Below are positions 25,312 through 35,019 of a stretch of 56,585 nucleotides of DNA, in pieces. Both the position numbers and the translations under genes were made by a program. Origin of the DNA: an uncultured Mycoplasmatota bacterium (GTDB lineage: Bacteria > Bacillota_I > Bacilli_A > Mycoplasmatales > Mycoplasmoidaceae); the NCBI GenBank assembly GCA_949527715.1, contig CATEWF010000002.1:1-56585 (forward strand). The letters run 5' to 3'. Positions within the stretch are counted from its first letter, which is position 1. Every line of letters begins with the position of its first letter. The notes beneath the pieces were generated by a model. The model did not search any database, had not been told where the DNA came from, and saw nothing but the letters and a program-made list of their open reading frames with translations.

Positions 25312-28037
25312 GTTGCTTCATTTTCTTCTTTATATTCATAATTGCTTTCTGGCAATGTATTTCCAAATACATCATTCGGTAATAAATTATCTCCATTATA
25401 ATACAAACCAAGTTCATTAAATGGGTCTTGTCTTTTTAAAAAGAAATCTATATCCTGATTGATATAAAAATATCCGTTGGCAAATGCATATTCTGGTAAT
25501 ATAATATTATCTTTATTACCGACAGTATTTATATCTCGCCACATATATCTATTGATATTATCAAATTTATCAGCATAAAAAGGTATATTTTTATTATATC
25601 TTCTTAGTTTAAATTCGATACTTTCATACTTACCAGATAATATATCTCTTAAATTTTGTACAGTTAAATTACCAATTGAGTCAATAGCAAAATTATATTT
25701 ATCTATAACAGATACTACATTAACCATAGTATAGTTATTATTTCTATCATCACTAACAAGTATCTTTTCGTTACTAAGCAATCTATGTGGTAATCTTGTT
25801 GTTATTACAAGTAATTGTTGACCACTATCAGTACTTTTTATATTTACTTCTCGAATATTTAAATTAACATGTGAATCTTGATGTAACTCTCCAAACTCTT
25901 TTAATAAAATTTTATAATGAGCCTTATAATAATAACCCTCTGGATGCAATAAATCTAATGGTTCTTTATTAGTCACAGGTACTACTTTAAATCCATCTCT
26001 ATCATAATCATCAGTTTCTATCATATCATATTGATAATTGTATTCTGAAGATAGAGTATTTCCATTTTCTCTTAAATAGGTATTGAATCTAAAATCACAA
26101 TCCTCAAGTATATATTCATCACAAGTAGTTATATTATATTCAACAATATCACCGACAAATTCATTATCCAAAATAGTTATGTTATCTACAGAAAAACTAT
26201 ATTCAGTTTTATCTAAATCACCCCATCCAAATTGTTTTGTTTGCTTCCTATCTGATATATATTTTGTATTACCGCCAAAATCACATTCGTGAATAAATTT
26301 AACGTCCGATTTTGTTGCTTGTTTTTTAAAATCTTTTTCTATATCAAATGTTTTTCGTTCATCTTCTGATAAAAATAAATCAAAACCACAACTTAACTTA
26401 TTGAAACAATGTGAATATCTGACAGATTTTTCTTGCGGTTTATTTTTGTACCATTCATCATGCCCATCATTATTTTTTATAATGGTCAAATAGATTTCAG
26501 TTAATGGTCTTCCTCTATTATCTAATATATTGTCGATATTTATACCATCAGTCCACGTTATTTGTGTATTATTATCATTGTATATTGTAGAAGAAAACGC
26601 TAATTTATATTGCTCTTTATCAAATTCATTATTATCATTTTTTTCGATAAATTCATCATAAGAATCTACACAAATGCCATCTTTTAATGCTAATTCTTCT
26701 TTGGAATTTTTAAAATTTGGCAATTTTCTAAAAATTCTAATATAATATTCAGATTCTGTATCATTTATTAAATGATTAAATCTAAATTCAATATTTTTTA
26801 AATTTTCATTAACATCATCAAATACATTATCATCATAGATATCAACGTTTTCTCCAACAATTTGATTTAAAACATCAATATTAGTTATATGGAAACAATA
26901 TTCTTCATTTTTTCTATTTATATCACCTATATTATTAATTCTAATATTTTCAAATAAGTTATAATCATTTTCTTCATTATTTTTAAAATATAAATTAATA
27001 AAATGACCAGGTTTTAAATTATGTTTAGTATAACACTGAAATGCTAAAATCCTCTGACCATTATTACTGATAGTAAATTTTACATTTTTGATTAATAAAG
27101 AATTATGTCCATTATTATCTGTCACTAAACAATGATTATAATAATTTTTATAAGGATATGTTAGGCATAAATCCCAATTATACTCTGGTCTATGTTGATA
27201 TTTATTATATTTTGGATTGAATGAGAATAATGTTCTATCAGGATACATATCAATAAATTCACAACTTTCTTTATTGTTAATCACATGATTAAAATCATTA
27301 TCAATCCATTTATTACCATCTTTTTTCTTTGAAACAATTGTTGATTTATTTACAAAGCCAAACCAACCATTTTCTTCTACAAGATTAGTATTAATAGTAT
27401 CATCTATATCCATTATATTATCATAATCATATAAATGTTTATTTATTGTGCCAGTAAATGTATCAATATTAGTTCTATTAGTAAATTTAATATAAGTTCC
27501 ATCAAATTTACGTAAAACATCTTCTATAGTATTAAATTTATTCCTATCAGAACTATTAGTATATGAATTAACAATTTTAAAAGAAGTATTTCTTAATATA
27601 TGATTATTAAAAATATCTGTACCAGGATGATACTCATACCCACCTTCATCTGTTAATTTTTCACTTGAATACTCAGTATTACGAATCATATCAAGTCTGT
27701 TTGGATTTGTTTTTCCAAATGCTTTCTTGCAATGGGTCGCAGCCTTTGTGTCAGTGACAATTTCCGCATCATCATTACTTCCTTCTTTATAGATTATTTC
27801 AGTTAATGGATTAAACAAAATATTTGTACAATAAGGTTTAATAGTCGTTATTAAACGATATTTTGTACAATTATTTCGTTCATTTTCAAATACTTCATGT
27901 TGGTCTATCAAATCTCTTATATTTTCTGTAAATAAATAAGGTTTGGTGGACTGTTTAATCTCAACATCCACCAAATTATCCTTATTTACTGAATTAACAG
28001 ATTCTGTACTATTTAATCTAATCTTATACTTATCCAT
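25305..28037 (-). CDS. Large tail/baseplate structural protein (910 aa)
   Basis: The protein is Asn/Asp/Tyr-rich and beta-patterned throughout, with no catalytic motif or membrane segment. It overlaps both neighbours by a few bases (28030-28037 and 25305-25311), part of a single coupled block. A central stretch (RYSHCFNKLSCGFDLFLSED) and a region with 'FRFNTYLRENGNTLSSEYNY' look conserved. No family recognised. By size and position, between the 2220-aa and 688-aa tail proteins, it may be a fibre shaft or baseplate peripheral component; this is inference from position. Confidence 0.6.
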   Translation of the reverse strand: MDKYKIRLNSTESVNSVNKDNLVDVEIKQSTKPYLFTENIRDLIDQHEVFENERNNCTKYRLITTIKPYCTNILFNPLTEIIYKEGSNDDAEIVTDTKAATHCKKAFGKTNPNRLDMIRNTEYSSEKLTDEGGYEYHPGTDIFNNHILRNTSFKIVNSYTNSSDRNKFNTIEDVLRKFDGTYIKFTNRTNIDTFTGTINKHLYDYDNIMDIDDTINTNLVEENGWFGFVNKSTIVSKKKDGNKWIDNDFNHVINNKESCEFIDMYPDRTLFSFNPKYNKYQHRPEYNWDLCLTYPYKNYYNHCLVTDNNGHNSLLIKNVKFTISNNGQRILAFQCYTKHNLKPGHFINLYFKNNEENDYNLFENIRINNIGDINRKNEEYCFHITNIDVLNQIVGENVDIYDDNVFDDVNENLKNIEFRFNHLINDTESEYYIRIFRKLPNFKNSKEELALKDGICVDSYDEFIEKNDNNEFDKEQYKLAFSSTIYNDNNTQITWTDGINIDNILDNRGRPLTEIYLTIIKNNDGHDEWYKNKPQEKSVRYSHCFNKLSCGFDLFLSEDERKTFDIEKDFKKQATKSDVKFIHECDFGGNTKYISDRKQTKQFGWGDLDKTEYSFSVDNITILDNEFVGDIVEYNITTCDEYILEDCDFRFNTYLRENGNTLSSEYNYQYDMIETDDYDRDGFKVVPVTNKEPLDLLHPEGYYYKAHYKILLKEFGELHQDSHVNLNIREVNIKSTDSGQQLLVITTRLPHRLLSNEKILVSDDRNNNYTMVNVVSVIDKYNFAIDSIGNLTVQNLRDILSGKYESIEFKLRRYNKNIPFYADKFDNINRYMWRDINTVGNKDNIILPEYAFANGYFYINQDIDFFLKRQDPFNELGLYYNGDNLLPNDVFGNTLPESNYEYKEENEATC

Positions 28038-31000
28038 TTTGTATTTGTTTAAAATTTGCTGTAAATGTAACTTCTCTTATATTAGTCACATTATCCTTAT
28101 ACATTACTCCTATATTAGAAATTTCATTGTTTGTTATTTCAATTAAATCGTCTCCAACAGAGGATGACCATCCGTCAAATTCATATCCTTCATCAATTTC
28201 TATATCGTCTGGTGTAATAGTATTTGTATCTGCATTAAATGATGCTTCCCTCATTTCAGTTGTTAACGTATCTTTCCATTTACCATTTGCACCTAACGCT
28301 AATTTAAATATAGTAGGTTCATAAATAGCTTCAATTATTATACTTTCGTTATTCATTTGAAATGGAAATCTATCTATATGGATAGGATTACCATCCAAAC
28401 CAATTTTTACTAATCCACCATAATAATACCCATTCTTAACTTCAACATTCGTTGGATAACCACTATTAAAAATACTATCTACCCATTCATTTCCCTTTTT
28501 ATGTATTGTTAAATCAGTATTTTCATCAATTTCGTCTTTTATATTATTAACATTCCATACTACAGCATATCTCGTCTCACTTCTACTACCATTACCACTT
28601 AATTCATTTACATCAGCTTTTAATGGTAAATTCGTAACATCTGTTATAATACAATTTGTCTTTTTACGAACAGAACTATTAAATATTAATTTAGCAAATA
28701 TACTATCATTATCAAAATAATTTTTTAATTGAGTATACATTGTCGTATCCAGATTAAAATAAATAATTTTATTATCTAATGGTGTTCCAATAGAAATAGG
28801 TGAGAATGTTCCATTACCTTCTACCTTTAATTGTTCATTCAATTTCAAACTAAAATCTAAATTAGATGTAAAATAATCAACATAATATGGCAAATTACCA
28901 CTTAATTCCACACCAAGTTTATAATCCACTACATTATTATAGCCACTATTAGCATTACCTGTAATAGTATTTAACTCACTTAATATAAGATTAATTTGTA
29001 CATCCTCACTTCTATCATACAAAGGAGAAACAGTACGGCAATTATTAGATGTTACCACTATTACAAAAAAACGTTTTAAATCATTATCAATATCAAATAC
29101 ACCATTTGTACTATAGCCATGATTTCTATCAATTGCATTTTCGTTTTCTTCTGTCGGGGTATGCCCATCTGCTTTATTAGTTACTTTACCATATAAGGTA
29201 TTAATATTAATATTTTTATCATATAAATCTGAATTACCATTAAATGTTTTTGTCCATATACCGTTATTAACATTTAATGTACTTCCAGCTAAAGGATAAT
29301 TTGAACCATTATATTCAATTAAATAAAAACGATTATTATCGTCATTATCTCCTTTATTCAAAGACATAGTTAATACTTTATCAACTAACCTATTTAATGA
29401 AACACTCATATCGCCATATATTGTTTCTGATATATAGGCATTCTTATTATCCTCGATAGTTAATTCATCTTGACTTCTTCCTACTTCTATATAATCAGAT
29501 TTATTATCTTTATTATATCCTATATATGTTTTACCATCTTTATTATCAATATAACGTATAGTGGGAATATCATCCTCTCCATTAATAGTTTTAACTTGAA
29601 TATTAGATATGTTACCTAATTCAAAAGTGGGGAATTGTGGATTATTATTGTCAAGAATACCATTGTTAATAACGCCAGTAAATAAGCCGTTCATTTTAAC
29701 AAACTGACCACGTTTATCATCTCGACCATAATAAGGTATATTATTTACATAAGACCACGCAACCATATTATTTAATCTTAATACCTTATCTATAATATGA
29801 AAGAAAAAATATAGTTCATTGTTATCATCACCTTCCATTTTAACACTCATATTACCTATAACTGGTAATTTTTGACCAGATGAATTAACTACTCTTATAC
29901 CATAAGGTTTTTTAAACCATTTGTTTTGGTCTCTTACATATTCACCTTTTTCATTTACTCCATTTAATCTATCATACCCAAAACAAATATTTCCACTTTT
30001 AACATTCGCAACACTACCATCATACCCATAATCTTCGTTTGTAACACTTGCTATTGTTGGAATTTGGATATCATCTATTGAATACATTTCAAAATCAGGA
30101 TTATTACTCTTGTATTTATTTCCATCTTCTTTCGTTAACTGATTAGCATCATTTTCGCCATTATTTTCTTCTTCATTATAGTATAAATGATATTTAACAG
30201 GTAACTTTCTTGTTTGTACTGTTATTGTGATATCTTTTGGTTCAAGTAAACTTGTTAACCAAAATGTTTCTTTAACTAAATCAATATAATTGTTTTCAAA
30301 ATCCTTGATTGAAGTATCATTTATAAAATCACTTTTAATTTGGATATAATCATCAATAATTTCAAATATCTGTTGTTCTAACATTTTCTGTTCTTCGGTA
30401 TTGTCTTCATGTATTTCTGAAAACATATTCTTATAGTCCTGTTTAATTTTTTCTATTTCTTCGTCTTTTGTTATATTTTGATAATGTTCATCATTTGATA
30501 TACTTTCTAAAAAACCATTAATTTCATTATTGATATTTCCAACAAATTCTGCATATTTGTTGCATATTTGTGATAGACTATTATAAGTATCAACAACATT
30601 TTCTTTCATATTATCATACTGTTCTTTCACTTCATCATAACCATCAACTTTGGTAATATCATAATTACTACGATTACTTAAATGTATCCATGCTTTACCA
30701 ATATTATCAATATCAGGATTAAAATTATTAATATTATCCTTCCATCCAATTCCAAAAATTTCCATTTTTAAGCCGCTTATATCGACTTCATTGACAAATA
30801 ATTTATATGGTAATGTATCATTGATACGTATAATTACCTGTGATGAGTTTTTATTATTTTCTTTACCATCACACATGGCAGTTATAGACAATTTATAGTC
30901 AACATCACCTTTGGGAACAACTATTCTTATTGTTTTTGTTTCTTCGTCATAAATAAAACAATTATTTTTAACAAATTTTTGAATTTCATAATCCTTTATA

Positions 31001-34000
31001 CTTATCTCTTGTGCATAACCTTCATATTTAACCTCGTAGTCGTTAAAATCATCTTCTCTATATGGACTAATCATCAATTTATATTGACCATTGGCATTTT
31101 CTTCATCAATAATACTATCAATTATAATATAGCCACCATACATATCTAAATTCTCAGTTGCTTTATCAATAATATCCTGATAACTTTCATTTTCATCAAA
31201 TCTTTGATTATTAGGTATTTCGTTATCTACTTTTGAAAAAGTAAAATATACTTTTAAAGGCATAAAACTAATATCTGTTGACGAAATATTTCCATCAGCA
31301 TCAATTATTGTTATCTCATATTTCCCATTTGGAATGAAGGTTTTATCACTCATATCATGATACCCCTTTATATCATCAGGTACCTTACCAAGTGATATTT
31401 TATCATATGGTATATTCAATATTGAAAAACCAATACTGTTATTTTCTAATGAATTGATCATTATATCATAATTTTTAGATACATTTGTCATATCCAATAA
31501 TATATACCCATCACCATTGTTATGCATATCACTGCACCAACTATTTGGTTTATAGTCAATAGTAAATGGAGAAGCCACACTACTATCATTTTCACAAGGA
31601 GAGAAAAATTCACTATTAAATTTATCAATTGCAGTTTTACCCATTTTTAAACCAAAATAGAAATAGAATGAATTTTCATAACGAGGCAATGAATTGTTAT
31701 TATCGTAATAATATGGGTCACTACCCATTCTGAACATATAATAATCACGGCTACAAGTTTCTAAATTATGATTTTTTGAGTAATTACAGTCTCCACTTTT
31801 ACGCATCAATCCTTTTAATAAACCATCGAAGTTATTGGTGTAAAGATATCTTAAATCATATTCCTTTAAACCATTTTTATTGTTTAGTCTTGTTCGTAAT
31901 CTATTTCCATTTAATGTAGCAAACATGCTACGTTCATCGACATTATATAATTCATCATATGATATAAAACCATCAGGTGTTAATTTATCATACGCTCCTT
32001 CATCACCTTCAAGTTTAGTTAAATCAGCAACTTCCTTTGCCTCATCCAGAGAAACGCCATATTCACAGATTCTAGATAAATTTAAACATGATTTCCTTTC
32101 CATCTCAATAGATGAACAACCAATACCATAGAAAAGACCACCATCACTATGTTTTCCCATTTCACCACATTCATCAAATTTGTTCAAGTTACCCCAATCA
32201 CATCCAGTTGCCTCAGTAAATTGTTCGTAAATAATATCATTATTGCCATTTATAACAACATTACCCTCAGAATCTACTTCTATAACAGTATCTGTGAATA
32301 ATATATCAGTTGGTAGTTTATATGTTGTTGATACCAAATTTTTAAAAAATTGAGGAATACCATTGCTATCACAATCATTCAAACTACCAAGCAATACAAT
32401 ATCTGTTGCAAACAATAATATTACACCGTCTCCATTTCTTCGTTTAGCCAATTCGTAATCATAATTTAAAGCCCTGTAATAATAGATTGTTTGACCAAGT
32501 AAATTTTCCTTTGTCAATATTAAACCTTTATTTACATTAACAGTGGTTTTCTCATTATGACATTTACTGCCACAATTATTATTAATACTACTAGGAGTAT
32601 TATATGGTTTACCTGTAATAGGACTATTAAATGTTTCACCTGTTAAATTACGTTTTAAAGCACATTGTTGATATACCATTAAATTAAAATTAGTATCTGC
32701 TCGACACCATTGGTCTTTAGCCTTTCTTTTGAAAAGACCAAATAAGAAACTTTTCTTCGGTGTTATCTTACGATACCATAATGGGGCATACAACACACCA
32801 TTAACCCAGTCATTCTGAAAGTTAAATGAAGTAGCATCATTTTCTTGTGCCAATTGATTCTCAATACAAGTTATTAATACATTATTATTCATATTTGAAA
32901 TTTGAATAACTTCTAATCGGCTTCTTTCTTCTGGATTTTTTATGCCATTTTGTTCTTTATTATGACTATCTTTTACTTTTTTCAATACACAAGGTGCTAT
33001 TTTCATTAATATAGGATAAAACGCTATTTTATTAATACCGTCATCACAGAAACTACTTGATAAAGTTATACCTTTTACAACCATAGACATAAACAACTTT
33101 CCTAACAATTCAAAAGGTTTACCTAACCAACATAACGGTCTAATACCAAGAATTTTAAAACATAAACCTTTTGATATTTTCAAGAACAAATTTGCAATTT
33201 GACAAAGTGGTTCCATTATTAATGCCAAAACGGTATTAATCGTTGCAATTATCCATATTACGATTTTCATCAACACACATATAAATCTATAAGTAAAACT
33301 TAATTTTATGCTTAAATTATTATATGGCATTGGATTGTTGTCCCCATAATGATTTATCAATTTAATTCCTGTATGTTTTCTATTTGTTGAATTTTTATTC
33401 TTTTGTAACCTAGGAATATAACTTTTTACCGTATATACATTATTCCAGAATAAATCACAATAACTTTCCTCGTTTGTTGCACTACCAAACTCATAATCTG
33501 CCTCTTTTGCCTTCATAAATTGCGGATATTCATTATCATAATGTGGGTTATTTGGGACTAAAAAACAGCATCTTTTGTGTGCAGTTGCATCTGTTGGACT
33601 TTCTTCCAAAGAAATTCTAAATCTTGCTCTTGTTCTTGTTGGAATACCTTTTGAAGGGTCATCAGTAGGAACTATATTACCGAATTCGTCTGTCATTACA
33701 TAGTCCAAATTCATCGGTATTTGATAACACCATATGCCATCACCATTGATAAGCCTATTTCCTTTTATTGGAAATTCTTCTACTTTTCCATCAATTGTTT
33801 TACGTATCATTTCAATTGAACCTTCGCCTGCCGATAAGTCAGCCATTTTACCAACTTGGTCAGTTCCTGTACAGTTTTTGCCAATAGCATTACTACCTTT
33901 ATCAGTTATAATACTGCCAATAAAAACACAAGTTGGTTCAAACTTATATTCAATATTAATATCACAACGTGTAATAGCAATATGTTCATCACCATTATTA

Positions 34001-34692
34001 CTATTACCCCAATAAGAATAAACAAAAACACCCTTATCCTGTGAATATAGCTGAACTAATGAATTTAAATTATTAGAACTTTTAAATTTATTTGGACTTT
34101 CAAATTGATTTATATTATAACCTTTATAAACCATATCTCTTGGTCTTTGTGATAAAACACCAATATCAGACATATCCAAATCTACATGAATATTCTGTGA
34201 GCCTGTAGGCACACCAAATATCATATAATCACCACTCTCGTTTGTTACCGTTGTATATTTATAATATTTTTCAAAAATTTCAATAACATCATTATTATCC
34301 AGCACTAAACGTTTATTAGGAAATGTACCAACGTCTTGATGGCAAGCATTATCTAAAAAATCTGGCAACAAGTTATAACGTATATTATCGTAGTTAGTAT
34401 CTTGAGGACTAACAAAATTATATAAAATACGTTGATTAACAGTAGAATCTTCGTCAATTGGTATAAATACAGATACCTTTGCGTTTGGAATACCAAAATT
34501 GTCATTAGCAACCACACGTCCGACAATAACACCATAATCCGAATCATAAAAACTATATTCATTCTTCTGATTCAGTTTAAGTGATAAAATTTCAAACATA
34601 TCATATGTCTGAACTAAAGGTAAATCAACTTTTATTACATCGTTTTCCTTACTTATTTTTGTTCTTATACGATAACTTCTATTATTTTCCAT
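28030..34692 (-). CDS. Giant tail protein (2220 aa) with CnaB-like, hydrophobic, coiled-coil and InlB-repeat-like parts
   Basis: The N-terminus (about 54-80) has a carboxypeptidase-regulatory/CnaB-like strand pair: VGRVVANDNFGIPNAKVSVF. Residues about 465-570 form an unusual hydrophobic, Cys-rich region (VLMKIVIWIIATINTVLALI, then PLCWLGKPFELLGKLFMSMV). A long coiled coil follows at about 1350-1475. Many beta-rich, Asn/Asp-rich domains fill the middle. The last about 85 residues have a Listeria/Bacteroides (InlB-type) repeat pattern, DEGYEFDGWSSSVGDD to VTFTANFKQ. It starts inside the previous gene by 11 bases. It is too big and too hydrophobic for an ordinary fibre; a baseplate platform or host-contact protein is my best reading. 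Confidence 0.7.
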   Translation of the reverse strand: MENNRSYRIRTKISKENDVIKVDLPLVQTYDMFEILSLKLNQKNEYSFYDSDYGVIVGRVVANDNFGIPNAKVSVFIPIDEDSTVNQRILYNFVSPQDTNYDNIRYNLLPDFLDNACHQDVGTFPNKRLVLDNNDVIEIFEKYYKYTTVTNESGDYMIFGVPTGSQNIHVDLDMSDIGVLSQRPRDMVYKGYNINQFESPNKFKSSNNLNSLVQLYSQDKGVFVYSYWGNSNNGDEHIAITRCDINIEYKFEPTCVFIGSIITDKGSNAIGKNCTGTDQVGKMADLSAGEGSIEMIRKTIDGKVEEFPIKGNRLINGDGIWCYQIPMNLDYVMTDEFGNIVPTDDPSKGIPTRTRARFRISLEESPTDATAHKRCCFLVPNNPHYDNEYPQFMKAKEADYEFGSATNEESYCDLFWNNVYTVKSYIPRLQKNKNSTNRKHTGIKLINHYGDNNPMPYNNLSIKLSFTYRFICVLMKIVIWIIATINTVLALIMEPLCQIANLFLKISKGLCFKILGIRPLCWLGKPFELLGKLFMSMVVKGITLSSSFCDDGINKIAFYPILMKIAPCVLKKVKDSHNKEQNGIKNPEERSRLEVIQISNMNNNVLITCIENQLAQENDATSFNFQNDWVNGVLYAPLWYRKITPKKSFLFGLFKRKAKDQWCRADTNFNLMVYQQCALKRNLTGETFNSPITGKPYNTPSSINNNCGSKCHNEKTTVNVNKGLILTKENLLGQTIYYYRALNYDYELAKRRNGDGVILLFATDIVLLGSLNDCDSNGIPQFFKNLVSTTYKLPTDILFTDTVIEVDSEGNVVINGNNDIIYEQFTEATGCDWGNLNKFDECGEMGKHSDGGLFYGIGCSSIEMERKSCLNLSRICEYGVSLDEAKEVADLTKLEGDEGAYDKLTPDGFISYDELYNVDERSMFATLNGNRLRTRLNNKNGLKEYDLRYLYTNNFDGLLKGLMRKSGDCNYSKNHNLETCSRDYYMFRMGSDPYYYDNNNSLPRYENSFYFYFGLKMGKTAIDKFNSEFFSPCENDSSVASPFTIDYKPNSWCSDMHNNGDGYILLDMTNVSKNYDIMINSLENNSIGFSILNIPYDKISLGKVPDDIKGYHDMSDKTFIPNGKYEITIIDADGNISSTDISFMPLKVYFTFSKVDNEIPNNQRFDENESYQDIIDKATENLDMYGGYIIIDSIIDEENANGQYKLMISPYREDDFNDYEVKYEGYAQEISIKDYEIQKFVKNNCFIYDEETKTIRIVVPKGDVDYKLSITAMCDGKENNKNSSQVIIRINDTLPYKLFVNEVDISGLKMEIFGIGWKDNINNFNPDIDNIGKAWIHLSNRSNYDITKVDGYDEVKEQYDNMKENVVDTYNSLSQICNKYAEFVGNINNEINGFLESISNDEHYQNITKDEEIEKIKQDYKNMFSEIHEDNTEEQKMLEQQIFEIIDDYIQIKSDFINDTSIKDFENNYIDLVKETFWLTSLLEPKDITITVQTRKLPVKYHLYYNEEENNGENDANQLTKEDGNKYKSNNPDFEMYSIDDIQIPTIASVTNEDYGYDGSVANVKSGNICFGYDRLNGVNEKGEYVRDQNKWFKKPYGIRVVNSSGQKLPVIGNMSVKMEGDDNNELYFFFHIIDKVLRLNNMVAWSYVNNIPYYGRDDKRGQFVKMNGLFTGVINNGILDNNNPQFPTFELGNISNIQVKTINGEDDIPTIRYIDNKDGKTYIGYNKDNKSDYIEVGRSQDELTIEDNKNAYISETIYGDMSVSLNRLVDKVLTMSLNKGDNDDNNRFYLIEYNGSNYPLAGSTLNVNNGIWTKTFNGNSDLYDKNININTLYGKVTNKADGHTPTEENENAIDRNHGYSTNGVFDIDNDLKRFFVIVVTSNNCRTVSPLYDRSEDVQINLILSELNTITGNANSGYNNVVDYKLGVELSGNLPYYVDYFTSNLDFSLKLNEQLKVEGNGTFSPISIGTPLDNKIIYFNLDTTMYTQLKNYFDNDSIFAKLIFNSSVRKKTNCIITDVTNLPLKADVNELSGNGSRSETRYAVVWNVNNIKDEIDENTDLTIHKKGNEWVDSIFNSGYPTNVEVKNGYYYGGLVKIGLDGNPIHIDRFPFQMNNESIIIEAIYEPTIFKLALGANGKWKDTLTTEMREASFNADTNTITPDDIEIDEGYEFDGWSSSVGDDLIEITNNEISNIGVMYKDNVTNIREVTFTANFKQIQNG

Positions 34693-34948
34693 TTATTTTT
34701 TTATGCTTACTAATTTTAGATAAATTAAATGATGGTTCTTTACCAATTATAAGACATATAATCAAATATGCAATCATTGGTATGATTATAATAATAACTA
34801 TACTACCAGCGAAAATTCCAAATAATATTTGTGAAAATATTTTTAATATCTTATACATAAAATTTTCACTATCATCATTATATTCTGGATTATACCCATC
34901 ACTGTATTTTTCCATTTTATCATATGTTTTTTTACAATTACAGCCCAT
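34682..34948 (-). CDS. 88-aa single-helix membrane protein with N-terminal GCNCKK motif
   Basis: The N-terminus MGCNCKKTYDK carries the same C-x-C-K phrase as two other proteins in the window. One long hydrophobic helix spans about 41-70 (IFAGSIVIIIIIPMIAYLII), followed by a basic tail. The start lies just after the terminator at 34957-34991 and the stop overlaps the giant tail gene by 11 bases. It opens the tail block but has no host-type promoter; it may depend on the phage sigma factor. Role unknown; it may be an envelope protein co-expressed with tail genes. Confidence 0.7.
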   Translation of the reverse strand: MGCNCKKTYDKMEKYSDGYNPEYNDDSENFMYKILKIFSQILFGIFAGSIVIIIIIPMIAYLIICLIIGKEPSFNLSKISKHKKINGK

Positions 34949-34956
34949 AATAAAAA

Positions 34957-34991
34957 AATGCTAATATATCTAAAAATAGTATATTAGCATT
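34957..34991 (-). terminator. Intrinsic terminator after the gp6-like gene
   Basis: A perfect 12-bp stem (AATGCTAATATA 34957-34968 with its complement 34980-34991) and an 11-base loop, followed on the - strand by TTTTTATTATG. It separates the gp6/gp25 unit from the tail block beginning at 34948. Confidence 0.85.
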
Positions 34992-35019
34992 AATTTTCCA
35001 AGAAACAAATTTATATCAC

